Assembly (NCBI GenBank): GCA_014904845.1
Contig: MU119384.1
Location: forward strand, 48,455 to 112,454
Source: Acephala macrosclerotiorum
Lineage: Eukaryota; Ascomycota; Leotiomycetes; Helotiales; Mollisiaceae
Direction of reading: 5' to 3'
DNA: 64,000 nucleotides
Below the pieces are notes generated by a model, which searched no databases, was not told the DNA's origin, and was given only the letters and a program-made list of their open reading frames with translations. Below, piece after piece: positions 11,922-22,730 of the stretch. Every line of letters starts with the position of its first letter. Position 1 is the first letter of the stretch. A program made the translations under genes and the position numbers.

Positions 11922-13481
11922 ATGGAGGAAGATCAGGAAATGCCGTTGTTAGACAGAAGCTATAAAGTAATGATGTCAACCAATTTACTGCGCAAGTCTA
12001 ACTTGGATAGAGAGCCGTTGAGCTCACAAAAGCTCGGATCCGAGAGCAGAGATCAAGTGTCCCTGGAAAGCCAACGCCTGGCATACGGCCTATGCCAAGA
12101 CTGAATGGCGAGGCCCAATTGACAGGTGTGCCAAGCATTTATGGGATGAAGGAATGGTTAGGTGAACTTGGTCATACAGTATTGTCATCCTCACTATAGC
12201 CGGATCCCGCTAATATCCTAGGCTGAGGATATAAACCGACTGAATGTGATTCACGTCGCCGGCACTAAAGGCAAGGGAAGCACTTGTGCATTCATTGAGT
12301 CTTTCTTACGAACTCACGGTAAGAGGACTGGCTTCCCTCGAAAGACAGGACTCTACACGTCACCCCACCTCATCGTCCCAGAAGAGCGGATACGCATCAA
12401 CTTCCAACCCCTATCTCGTCCTCTCTTCGCGAAATACTTCTTTGAAGTTGAAGACATCCTTTCCAAAGGTGAAGGCAGAAGACCTCGCTACTTACAACTA
12501 TACTTCATTTTCGCCCTCCATGCATTCATACGAGAAGGCGTCGATGCAGCAATCATCGAGACCCATCACGGGGGAGAATACGACTCGACGAATGTGGTTG
12601 AGAGACCAATCGTCACTTGTGTGACAACACTTGGACTCGATCATGTTCAGCAACTTGGCTCATCACTCGAGAGCATAGCGTGGCATAAAGCAGGCATCTT
12701 CAAGCCTGGTGCACGAGCTGTCTCAGCGCCAGCTGTACCAGAAGCAACCTCCATGCTTCAAAACCGAGCCCTGGAGAAGGGAGCTTCATTGGAATTCGCA
12801 GACAACAATCCCGTGCTTCCAAAAGGAGTCGCCCAGATTGAACCTGCTGTCCTTCGCACAAACTGCTCCGTAGCGATCTCAGCCGCCCGAGCATTCATTG
12901 AAGCAACAGCAGGCGAGAAAACATCCTCACTTTCAGACTCCGATATCATCGAAGGAATAAAACAATGGTCCTGGCCTGGCCGTTTCCAAATCGAGAAAGA
13001 GGGTACGAATACGTGGTATCTAGATGGAGCACATAACGATATCTCCCTCACCGCCGCATCTGCCTGGTTTCTGTCTCATACCAACTCCTCACCTCTCCCA
13101 AAGATTCTGATTTTCGCGCAAATCACCAAAGTAAGAGAAGGTGGTCCTGTAGTCGAGTGCCTCGCTCGAGCCTTGGCAGGGAACGCCAAACATGTGATCT
13201 TCACCACATATCGAAAGGACCAGGACTCGGTGGCTGGGAGAAGCGAGCAGCAATTTGATGTTGTGAAGATAAACAAAGCTTATATGGAGGTGTGGAAGAA
13301 GTTTCAGCCCGATGCTGAGATTAGTGTTGAAAGCACGATCGAGGGTGCGTTGGGAAGGGCACGGGAGATTGGGAAGGAGAATGGTGGTGGGATGCAGACC
13401 TTGATTACTGGTAGTCAGCATCTTGTGGGTCCTGCGCTGGCGCTCATCAGGCCACAGCCAACAGACCATCTAGATACATGA
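11922..13481 (+). CDS. Folylpolyglutamate synthase-like Mur ligase (FPGS paralogue)
   Basis: Three exons, 11922..11966, 12011..12178 and 12222..13481; introns of 44 and 43 nt with CTAAC and GCTAAT branch sites; 490 aa. The family adds glutamates to folates using ATP. The P-loop GTKGKGST is at about 85-92, TSPHL follows, and the C-terminal domain has WYLDGAHN, the substrate/ATP-binding element. The segment that in FolC/FPGS reads E-x-G-x-GG-x-x-D-x-TN is here ETHHGGEYDSTN: the two usual small residues before GG are His, so this may be a divergent paralogue rather than the housekeeping enzyme. No mitochondrial presequence is obvious. The first exon is only 15 codons, but its frame and branch site fit. 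It could act on a different pteridine or amino-acid acceptor (inference). Confidence 0.88.
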
Positions 13482-13694
13482 AATGAATGAATGGCATCCT
13501 TTCAATGTCCACAGAGCTGTGGGACAATAAAATCTCGCCTTTGGGAGGGAAAAGAAAGCAGAATGAACCTTTGAAGGCCATCATCGATGCCACCCTGTAG
13601 GAACTCAAATTTCCCCAGAAAGCAATGACAATGAGACCACTTCGAAATGCAGAAACAACCACCGTTCAACTCCAGCCACATGACCACCCTCCAT

Positions 13695-14365
13695 TCACGC
13701 TATCCCCGCCCACGTCAACAAATCAACACCATCTATTACCTTTACTCCCCCTTTCACCTTACGTCTCCTCTTACGCTTCTTTCCCACCACCTCCTCCTCT
13801 CCATTCTCATATCCACCATTAACATTAGCTCTCTTTTCATCATCCCTCAAAACCTTCATCCTCGCTTCATAACTTGTCTCCGAAATCTGTCCTATATCCT
13901 TAGGAATCTTCCTGCCCATGTTGTAGTAGTGGGTCAACGGAAGACGAGCTTCCTTGGCTACTGCCACGAACAACTTCTTCGTTTCTGAGGCGGTTAAGCG
14001 GTCGAATATTGTGCGTTCGTCGGAGGTTAAGCGTGGATTCATGGCGAGGGTCCAGGTCAGAATGAGGTCTGTGATACGAGAGCTGCTTGGTTTTGTCTGG
14101 AAGGTGGGGTAGTTTAGGAGGGGAAGGGGCGGGGGGGGGGGGGGGAGAGAAGACTCACGACCATTTCGCCGCAGATGGGATCGCTCTGAAAGATGATGCT
14201 TTCTTGAACGAGTTTGTTGAAGAACTCCTGTACTCCTTCTAGGCAGAGAATCAGAATATCATCGCCCTGGACAGTGGGAAGCTGAGCCGGTGTCGGAGCT
14301 GGAGTAGAGATCGCGGAGCAAGACGCTGCAGCTGGTTTAGAGTAGTTGAAATTGGGTTGCGACAT
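13695..14365 (-). CDS. Unrecognised basic protein, tandem paralogue B
   Basis: Two exons, 14365..14159 and 14096..13695, split by a 62-nt intron (GTGAGT..CAG); phases close, about 202 aa from the ATG at 14365. Further upstream in frame the sequence is open, so a longer N-terminus is possible. The conserved core in exon 2 is a helical segment (KKLFVAVAKEARLPLTHYY) followed by Lys/Asp-rich sequence, and a basic nuclear-localisation-like KKRKRRRK near the C-terminus. It matches the gene at 14787..15851 in order, in the core, and in the residues G-E-M-V just before the intron, so the two are tandem duplicates. I do not recognise the family. The tail suggests a nuclear protein (inference). Confidence 0.72.
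14131..14145 (+). repeat. G15 homopolymer inside the intron of paralogue B
   Basis: Fifteen consecutive G on the plus strand (C on the coding strand), occupying a quarter of the 62-nt intron between 14097 and 14158. Its length may be uncertain because of sequencing error. Confidence 0.9.
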
Positions 14366-14786
14366 TTGGGAAGTGGAAGTCGCGACGGATCGATGGACAG
14401 TCGCGATGAAAGTAGAGTAGTCGTTGAGGTATGTTTGAGCGAAGGTGTCAACGTCAACAAGGGAAGGTTTAGGGTAGTGTTTTGAAGACGTGACTGTGAG
14501 AGAAAAACCGAGGAGGCAGGAGAGGAGAGGCTGAAGATGAATTCCGGCCAGTATACACACTCTCGGGATGTCCTACTGGTTGCGTATCAGTTACCTTGAT
14601 ATTGAACCACAGACAAAGCTCTAGTATTCTACTAGTTAATATATATGAATATAAACTTGCAATATATTTCGGAAGCAGGAGAGATACACCATTGAAATGA
14701 GTTTTATGCTTGTTTATTGTTCTTCTAGTAATCTCGACATTTCTAGTACAAATCAAATGCTTCAAAGGTATCTATTACCTGTCTGC
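14366..14786. other. Intergenic, 420 bp, between the tandem paralogues
   Basis: Upstream region of paralogue B. The frame of its first exon stays open to 14560, but that stretch (hydrophobic, starting MCILAG) has no match in paralogue A, so I read it as leader. The rest is AT-rich 3' flank. Confidence 0.5.
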
Positions 14787-15851
14787 CTATTCCTCTTCCT
14801 CTTCCTCTGCTCGGGTTCTCTTTCCAATGATAGGAGGAGCGCTGGATGTTCCAGGAGCTAAGGTTGAACCAGTGGAAGAGAGAAGGCGTGAAGTTCGATT
14901 CCTTTCAGACCAAGTGTGCTCCGTGACCTCTCCAACATCTTTCTGAAGCCTCTTCCCCTTGTGATAATAAGCCTTCAACGGCTTCCTAGCTTCTTTCGTA
15001 ATAGCACCGAACAGCTGTTGGCGTTTGTTTTCTGCCAAGCCCTTCAGCAATTTGTACTCGTCAAGATCCAAAGCATCGTCCATCACCTCCATCCATAAGT
15101 TCAGTAACTCTGGGACACGTGCGCCGGACATCTGTGCGCAATTGTTGTGTTAGCAAACCTTGCAACCAAGTGGGTGGGCTTTGAGGAGCTGAAATATAAA
15201 GCCTTGGGGGTGGACGCCAAGATAAGATGAGTTTGGAAAGAAAAGATCACTTACTACCATCTCGCCTTTAATTTCATCGCCCATATAGCAAGTGCTAGCT
15301 TCCACCATCTTTCTCCACATCTCTCGTCCAATCTTTGCCTTTTCACACAATTTTTGCACAGTTTTTGTGGCTGCAATAATGGGAAGGTCGACGGATGTTC
15401 CGAGTGTTGAGGGCGATTGAGTGAAGGAGTCCTCGGGTGAGGCGAATACAGCAGGGTCGATTCGCTCAAATTGACGCATGCGACGCTTTGGGGCAATTGG
15501 AGATGGGGGCTCGTTGATAGTATCTTCTGTATCCGAGTAACCAATGTAGCTCCAATCGGTTGGCTCCGGCTCCGGTAATGGTACAAGAACCAGCTCTTGC
15601 TTGAAAGAGGGAGGGAGACTTTGTTGTTGATCGTGTTGAACATGGTTTGGGGTATTATGACCACCGTTCTGCGTCCCCGTAGAACTACCAATTGTTGCCA
15701 TATGACTCTGATACTGGTCGGAGAGGGTTGGTGCATTGGAGTGGCTGTTCTGCATCCATACCTCACTACTATTTAGCGGCAGAGGAATTCGACCTTGTCC
15801 AGCAGAAGCAAGGAATTCAAGGTCCGAGCCGTCGATATCGTGTTCCGACAT
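14787..15851 (-). CDS. Unrecognised acidic-tailed protein, tandem paralogue A
   Basis: Two exons, 15851..15255 and 15131..14787, split by a 123-nt intron (GTAAGT..CAG); phases close, 313 aa. The N-terminal 150 residues are polar and probably disordered (Gln, Ser, Pro rich). A helical region (KTVQKLCEKAKIGREMWRKM) then ends in GDEIKGEMV at the intron. Exon 2 starts with MSGARVPELLNLWMEVMDD and contains the shared core QQLFGAITKEARKPLKAYY, then ends in KRTRAEEEEEE. The same intron position after G-E-M-V and the same core occur in the downstream paralogue at 13695..14365, which indicates duplication and later divergence of both termini. Family and function unknown; a nuclear role is possible from the charged tails. 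Confidence 0.82.
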
Positions 15852-16484
15852 GTTTGTGGTGCGAATTCGTTAAGTCGATGAATATTCGGTATCGACGAGA
15901 GGAGGCTTCTGCGTTTTGCAGTAGGAAAAGTGTTGTTCGAGTAGGATTGCGAGCTAATAACGTTTTGTTTGCGCGAGAAAGATCGAGTTCACAAGGTAGG
16001 TAAGGCAGAGGTCAAGTCGAGGGAAAGTAAACAGGCTACCGCACCCTCGAGGTATGGCTGGTCATTCTCGTTTACTATCCCATCTGGGAATGTCTAGCGT
16101 GGAGATCTTGACGGGGGTCTTTGACGGGGGTCTTTGACGGGGGTCTTGACGGGGATCTTGATGCGGCAATCTTGACGGCGACGTCAAAGCAATAATAGAG
16201 ACTAGAATGGATTAGTAGAACCGTTCCAATGCCCCCCTCACCTGTAGAACATCACAAAAGCTCTTTTTAAAAGCAAAGAAAGGTTCATACGACAAACACA
16301 GACCATGAAATTGAAAGAAGAGACTTTTTTGGAGTGCATGCACGAAAGGTAGGTTCCTTTGCTGCAAGGTCATTGTTTTGAAGAAGAAAGGATACTGAGA
16401 ACATACTAGTTGCAATCATGGCTCTCAATATAAGCAGCGACTGCCAGCATATGGTCTCCTTTCCTGAAGACATCGTCACAGAGC
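15852..16484. other. Intergenic, 630 bp, divergent promoters with a G-rich tandem repeat
   Basis: Lies between paralogue A (minus) and the gene at 16485 (plus), so it should hold both promoters. The only structure seen is the short tandem repeat at 16104..16178. Confidence 0.6.
16104..16178 (+). repeat. Short tandem repeat, 12-13 bp unit
   Basis: About six units of the type GGGGGTCTTTGAC; the first copies are nearly identical and the last ones have diverged (GGGGATCTTGATGC, GGCAATCTTGAC). It sits in a shared divergent promoter region and would make G-rich clusters on the plus strand. Confidence 0.85.
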
Positions 16485-18926
16485 ATGGATTCAGAATCCA
16501 ATCTGTATGTCCTAGCTCCCCGGGAGCTTACACGACAGGACCGATCGAGTTCTCCTACTGCGAACGAGATGTGTGAGAGTCACAACCCAAAGAAAGACGA
16601 AGGCGAACTTGCCATTAAACCCGAAGTCGATACCTCAACCGAAGAACAGCATCTAGAGACTCCGAAGGAAACGGTGGCTGGAGAAGATCAGCGAGTTGAA
16701 CAGATGGAGGGAATTGAGGAGATGATTTCAGTTGAAGGACCTTCTCTTGAAAATCTACCAGAGCACGGCGAAGGTACTGTTGCCGACGTAGAGGAGAGGA
16801 ACACGGCTGGAGGCGAAGGAAGTATCAATACTCACCCAGCGACGCCAATGAACCCCTCATGCTCAACGAACCTCTCCAACTCCTACGAGGCAATTGATTC
16901 GAAGAACGAGGTCAACACGGTAGCGATTAACTGCAGCCCAGTCGAGCCCGAATCACGAGCCCATCATAGTGAAGACGTTGGCAAAGATGGAAGCGTCGAG
17001 CACGGAGGGGAGTCTGGGAAGGTCGAGGAAAGCAATGGTGGCGAGGAGAACATGAAAGAGGATGGTGATGTGGAGATGGAGGGGGAGGGAGACCAGAAGA
17101 CTATTTCTAATCACCAGCAGCCTTCTGTCGTAACCGCACCCTCCACCCCAGAACGGGACGAGCATGATGAGCCTCGACCTACTCTGCCAGCACCTACACT
17201 ACCAGCAAGTGTGAAAATCAACAAGAGATTCGAGAGTGATGAGGATTCTGAAGGAGAACTGATGCTCTTCTCGGGCCGGCCGTTCAGATCACGCATGGAG
17301 GAGAGTGAGAAAGCAAATTATGCATCTGACGACAGAGTCGGAGAGTCTGTGAGTCGAAAAGGAGCGAGTGCGATTGTAAGCATGACCAACAAAGAGCCCC
17401 AGTATGACCTTAGAGAAAGTCAGCAAGCTGACATGATTGATGTGCAGGATGTCTACGAGGCAGGAGAAGGAGGGGAGAAGGGTTGTGACAAACTCACCCA
17501 CGACTCCAGCAGGAATGGGTTGAAGGTATCCGATACCGATCCCGATCCCGAGCCATTGGATACTGCCGAGAATGCCCTTGTTACCTCCGTCAAGAACCAG
17601 CCTGCTCTGAAGGAGAGCGAAAACACTATTGTCACGGCCGGACAACACCAAGAAACCATCGAGCCATTCGAGCCTCCGCCAAATCTGCCCTCCAATATGG
17701 ACAATCTCCCATTTATTTTGGATGCGTGGATGCGAGATATGGACACTTATATGCGCGCCATGCATGAGAACCTCGAAAGACTGAGGAAGAAGTGTCAGCG
17801 TTGTGATTGCAATAATGCAGTCACTGAGCCAGTTTCGGGAACCAGTGGTATTGGAGACCACCCTGGCATCGGAGCTGGCAACCCTAAGCCAGGATGGGAC
17901 ACTATCGGACTTACAGATGCTCAGATACAGAACAACTGGGGCCACGCTGACTTAGGTGATACATGGAAGTATCCAGATGCCCCGGAACCGCGGACTGCAG
18001 CACAGGAAAGCGAGCAGGAACGGATCGCCTTGGAGGAGAGTGCAAGGATGATGGCGATAGAGGAGCGAAAGCGCCAAGACAACTCGCGACCAGCAGGAGA
18101 CGATGATGAGCCAAAGTGTCTCGAGTGTCCAATTCATTGCCTACCGTTCCGCGATCCTACTCTAGGGGACGAGATCAAGCTGGGCGCCGGTAAGAGTGAC
18201 GGCACACCGGATCCCGATATGAAGCGAAAAAGAATCGACAGATTCACCCCAAAGCCACTATCGCAACGCACAATAGCTGCCCGACTTAAACTGGAACAAC
18301 AAGGACAGATGAACAACCCCGAGAGCCGCAATCGTCCCGGAAGATTTCCTCGGCCACGTCCTGACACGACCCCCACGCAGGGTGCGTTGGTCACGGAGCA
18401 GCAGTCTCGTGCGAACCACGTTGATCAGCATGATATACCCCCAACTGCCCAGATTGCAAACAATCATGGCAACAATGACCCAGGTCTCCAGCAGGCGCTT
18501 GTTGAGAGTATTGCAAACAACAAAGGAAAAGAGCAAAAGGAGATTGAAAGAGCGATCCAAGTCAGTCAAGAGCATGGGGGTGAGGGGATCGAGGAAAAGC
18601 CAACTGCTGGAAACAAGAGTGCACCAACACCTATTGAGATCGCCGAACAAGAGGAAGTTGATGATATCCTTGAAGTTGTCGCTGGCAATCAAGAAGATCA
18701 TACGGCAAACTCGACAGCCGAAAGACCAACGACCGAAATCGTTACAAACGAGCCCACGCAGGAGGATAGGAAACGTGCTCGAGAGGAAGAGATTGCTGAC
18801 TGGAGAAGCTTCGTTCTTCGTCACAACGACGTCCCAGCTGAAGTTATGAGAGGGGTATTGCGTGGGAAGGGTGCATCTGATGAGATGATTCAGGAGGCCT
18901 TGAAAGTGTTGGTGCGGGGAGGATAA
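16485..18926 (+). CDS. Large disordered acidic protein with two UIM-like motifs
   Basis: One uninterrupted 813-codon frame from the ATG at 16485. Most of it is Glu/Asp/Ser/Pro rich and predicted by eye to be disordered. Three parts look structured. The first is a helical segment near 405-440 (LDAWMRDMDTYMRAMHENLE) followed by KKCQRCDC. The second is a second Cys cluster, KCLECPIHC, near 545. The third, at 665-697, is two adjacent sequences of the ubiquitin-interacting-motif pattern (hydrophobic-x-x-Ala-hydrophobic-x-x-Ser): LQQALVES and IERAIQVS. The C-terminal 45 residues (DWRSFVLRHNDVPAEVM onwards) are helical and not recognised. The codon pattern and absence of stops over 2.4 kb make it a real gene. 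Function unknown; a ubiquitin-binding scaffold is an inference from the motifs alone. Confidence 0.85.
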   Translation: MDSESNLYVLAPRELTRQDRSSSPTANEMCESHNPKKDEGELAIKPEVDTSTEEQHLETPKETVAGEDQRVEQMEGIEEMISVEGPSLENLPEHGEGTVADVEERNTAGGEGSINTHPATPMNPSCSTNLSNSYEAIDSKNEVNTVAINCSPVEPESRAHHSEDVGKDGSVEHGGESGKVEESNGGEENMKEDGDVEMEGEGDQKTISNHQQPSVVTAPSTPERDEHDEPRPTLPAPTLPASVKINKRFESDEDSEGELMLFSGRPFRSRMEESEKANYASDDRVGESVSRKGASAIVSMTNKEPQYDLRESQQADMIDVQDVYEAGEGGEKGCDKLTHDSSRNGLKVSDTDPDPEPLDTAENALVTSVKNQPALKESENTIVTAGQHQETIEPFEPPPNLPSNMDNLPFILDAWMRDMDTYMRAMHENLERLRKKCQRCDCNNAVTEPVSGTSGIGDHPGIGAGNPKPGWDTIGLTDAQIQNNWGHADLGDTWKYPDAPEPRTAAQESEQERIALEESARMMAIEERKRQDNSRPAGDDDEPKCLECPIHCLPFRDPTLGDEIKLGAGKSDGTPDPDMKRKRIDRFTPKPLSQRTIAARLKLEQQGQMNNPESRNRPGRFPRPRPDTTPTQGALVTEQQSRANHVDQHDIPPTAQIANNHGNNDPGLQQALVESIANNKGKEQKEIERAIQVSQEHGGEGIEEKPTAGNKSAPTPIEIAEQEEVDDILEVVAGNQEDHTANSTAERPTTEIVTNEPTQEDRKRAREEEIADWRSFVLRHNDVPAEVMRGVLRGKGASDEMIQEALKVLVRGG

Positions 18927-20723
18927 ATTAATTGGCCCCCTCAAAGGAAAGTTTTACGGCGAGGCCTTCTCAGGACGAGCGAAGTAGAGAATGATTGGGA
19001 GATCGTGTCTGCGGGTATCGTGGGAAGCGATTTGTGTTTTTCTCTGGAACTGTCTCTACAGGCTTTGTCATGCTTTGCTTTTATCCTTTTATCCTATTAG
19101 ATCGCACTTGTTTGCCCAAGAATGTTGCCTAGAGATATGCAGACCATGCATCATGCCCCACGCACTGCAACACACACCTTCCAATTCTTCTAATGAGTGC
19201 TTCCACTTGTTTACGAAAGTCAACCTTTTTTGAGTTCAATTGCTTGCGACCAAGTAGTATTTGATCTGCCCTGATTGGCCAAACCAAAGGGGCAAGGTGA
19301 GATACTAGCTCTATGTCTACAGTCGAGCTGCTGGGAGCATCTAGAGTAACATAGAGCTGCTTCCTTGATTCCTGGAATCCGAAAATGTGTTTGAAAACAA
19401 GGCGGCCCAAATCCCAAATATGAAAACACTTTATTGCTACAGAAATATCAACAAGCAGAGTACTAGTTCTATTTATCACCTAGATCTTGAGTGAACGATA
19501 GTACCATTTTTGGTACCGCCTCTGGTGCATGTGCAATCAGGTCAGAACTAACCGACTCGGCGGCAACCTCTGATGCTGTCAACTCGACTCACTACCTGGC
19601 CACTTGTACTGGCAGTGCAAGACACCACCAACCCAATCCGAGAAAGCAATGGGATCCTCATGCCTCCATCAGCATCTAATATCCAGATGCATCAGTGCTG
19701 TGACTTAGGCATACATCCTTCAGCACCTCGAGATCCAATTCTCAAGGCAAGATCTCTAAGCAAACGACAACACTTATCGCAAGCGTTGTATATAAGCCAC
19801 TCTCAGCGCCATGGCCCTCGTAGGCTAACGAATCATTCGACATCGTTCGCAGATTGAAAGTTGACCCGTTATGGGTCTGCCAATCGATTGAGAAGTTTCG
19901 TGGCTAGATAGTGACGGGAGATGTTGAGTAGAGCGATTCGATGCTGGTGTATAGGCAGGCAATCAGGCTGCGTCTCCGTATCCTGGAGGAGCTGACCAAA
20001 TAGCAAGTGGCAATAGCTGGGTTCTTTGTTCAAGGAGAATGATTCGTGAATTCGCCTTCGAGTGTTTTCTGGCTGTTGAGTCGCTGGTAGTGTCGATGTA
20101 GACGCTGCTGATGATGAGATGGTTTGGTGTGGAGTAAATGTTACCAAGGGGTTCGGCCCGTCGGTCGGGTGGTGATCTTTAGCGCATGCATACGCTGACA
20201 ACCTCCTTTCTAGGCGTCTGGTTCTTCGTCGAGGTCTCTACAACCGAAATGTTCCTGCAAACCTGAAATGCTTGTTTATTATTGTATTCCCCTTCATGAT
20301 GCTGGCTCCCGAGTTATAAAAACAGGTCGGGAAACCAGCCGACGTAATTCGGAGCGTCGGACGGTGCTAAAGTCAAGAGAGACTTCACATACATCTCAAC
20401 AACTTTCTTAGCCCTTCTACGAAACTCTTCCTCAGCTAATGTCTGACTTGTAGTCCGTGAATCCTGAAGAATAATATTCCAGATTGGTAGCTAAAGCCCA
20501 CGCCTTCTTTTCCGTGCCGGCTTTCTAGTTCCTGGTGTCTTCGAGTGGGGCACATATCAGGCATGAGGAGCAGATGAGGTCTCGCAAATATCGATCACAC
20601 CAAAGGCCACATCAAAGCATCCAATTGACATCTTCAATCTTGCTAGACTTGTATATCTGAGCACTTCCAGAAGGTTTGTCTATTTCTACAGCTAACTTAT
20701 CTTCAAGTCACACTATCCCAAAG
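18927..20723. other. Intergenic, 1.8 kb, nothing recognised
   Basis: Short overlapping frames only (the longest is minus 19129..19479), none with a recognised domain. The right-hand 300 bp would be the old promoter of the hydrolase pseudogene at 20724. Confidence 0.5.
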
Positions 20724-22420
20724 ATGATCGTCGAACGCAATGTAGCCATTCCAGCAGATGACGGACTCAAACTCTGTGCAGACATCTTCAGACCTGATGA
20801 TGAAAAGTCAGCGCTAGTGATCATACCCAAGGTCCCTATGGAAAAGGCGTCGAGTACAAAGACGGCTATTCGGATCAATGGGACTGGTTTCTGGAGGCCC
20901 ATCCAAACGTTCTTCCAGGTCAAGCCAGCCAAGTCCTTCATGACACGGGAGGCCGCTGACCCCGAGCTCTGGACAAAGTGGGGATACGTTTACATTCGCA
21001 TCGATTCTCGGGGAACAGGACGAACTCCAGAATTCCTCGACATCTTTTCTCCGCGAGAGATCAAAGACTTCTACGACGCTATCGAGTAGGCTGGCGTTCA
21101 GAAATGAATCTCCTATTATCCTATCAGTCAGTGGCTTATTCCTGCCCCCAACCTCCGCATCTTGCTGCCATTGTTCTATGGGAAGGTGCAGTAGATTAAT
21201 ACCGCGATTGGAGTCGCCATGGATCGAACGGGCTCATTGAGAAATGGTATCATCGTCAAGTCGTTCCGAATCAAATTAGCATGGCAACGAGAAAGGTCGC
21301 ATGGGCCCATGGATGAAGCAGCTGGCGACTGGTCCGAAGAAATTGTCAGAACATGAGCTACCTTCGAATTGCACTGATCTAGTGAAAGACCTCGTCGACC
21401 ATCCGCTAGACAATGAATGATACCGCGAGCGGTCCGCCGACTCTCTAAGATCAAAGTACCCTTCCTCAGCGCATCTAACATCGCTGGATTTGATCTACAT
21501 CCCCGAGGCAACTTCGAAGCCTTCATGCATGCCGTGTCGACTCAGAAATGGCTTGAGATCCATCCTGGTGGACGTGAAGAGTGGTTTTACCTCGACAAGC
21601 CAATGGAATGCAAAGGCGATTCCTGGATCACTTCCTCAAAGGAATCTCCAATGGCCGTAAAAGTGAACCTCCCGTTCACCTCTTCTTCGGAAGACCATTC
21701 TCCAACTCTTTTGAGCTCCGCAAAGAGTCATCTTGGCTATTGGCATCAACAAAATGGGTCAAGACTTACTTCTCGACTTCCAAATAATCTCTCTCCTTGG
21801 AGCCAGCAAGTCAGCGAAGCATCGCAGTCTTCGACGCTGCGGGCGAAGGTGTGACTTTCTCGATGCCTCAGCTTGAGCAAGAAACGGAAATCACGGGCCC
21901 TATGTCTGCGAAGCTCTTTATCTCATCCTCTACCAGGAATGCGGACCTGTTTCTCACACTTCAAGCTTTCTCTCCAGATGGCAGAAGCCACGTTCCAGGG
22001 CTCACATGACCCATACACACCTCTCGCTCAAGGCTGGCTTCGAGCATCTCATCGGAAGCTCGACACTCAGTTGAGTCTGCCATACCAACCATACTATACA
22101 CATGATGAGATTCAGCCATTGGAGCCTGGTAGGATCTATGAGCTCCATATCGAGATTTGGGCTACGTCCATCATCCTTCCCAGCTGGGTTCAGATTGGCA
22201 TTAACGATCGGAGGCAAAGACTTCGAGCGGGAAAGCGGCGTGCAAGGCGCAGGAGAGAATCAAATGTACAAGGGCAGTGGGCCATTCTTGCATAATCATG
22301 CTGAGGATCGTCCGAAGGACGTGTTTGCTGGCAAGACGCCATCCAAATTGGTGGGGAGATGGAGCCTTACTTCTTGCTTCCCAGCATCAAGACTTAGGAG
22401 GCCCTGTAAGATTGATCAAC
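20724..22420 (+). pseudogene. CocE/NonD-family hydrolase (X-Pro dipeptidyl-peptidase-like) pseudogene
   Basis: The sequence follows a CocE/NonD alpha/beta-hydrolase from start to end, but in several frames. It starts at ATG 20724 (MIVERNVAIPADDG). Near 20840 the family sequence jumps to another frame (YGKGVEYKDGYSDQW) and returns by about 20940. FSPREIKDFYDAIE ends at a stop near 21087. Stops and shifts then recur up to about 21420, and from there IKVPFLSASNIAGFDLHPRG, HPGGREEWFY, EITGPMSAKLFISSST and the C-terminal jelly-roll-like part (GRIYELHIEIWATSIILP, MYKGSGPFLHNH) appear in alternating frames. At least five disruptions cannot be explained as introns. An intact copy of about 580 residues would be expected; related enzymes cleave esters or amides. 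Confidence 0.9.
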
Positions 22421-22730
22421 GAGAGATTATTGATGAAATCCAACTCGTAATTTAAATTCATGAGATGATTTTGTAGAAATTTAAAGCTTTATTTATAACA
22501 CACATCTCTTGCTATGAGGCTATTAGCGTCTTACAGTACCCTATGATCTGTAGCATTGCCCTGAATTTAGCGAGTGTGGTTGCGACCGGGCAAAAAAATG
22601 GGCGCATCGCCAACCACGCTCTTCACACTTCCCAACATCGACTATGATGCGATCGACGTTTAAGTCCGTATGGATTGATGATACTTGACCCAAACCACGA
22701 AGATATGATGCCGTTCTCCAAGTCATCCGC
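22421..22730. other. Intergenic, 310 bp, AT-rich
   Basis: 3' flanks of the hydrolase pseudogene and of the convergent gene at 22731. Nothing recognised. Confidence 0.5.

Noticed and set aside
17289..17945. 218-codon minus-strand frame
   Set aside because: Antisense of the 813-residue protein, no start context or domain.
18258..18944. 228-codon minus-strand frame
   Set aside because: Antisense of the 813-residue protein.
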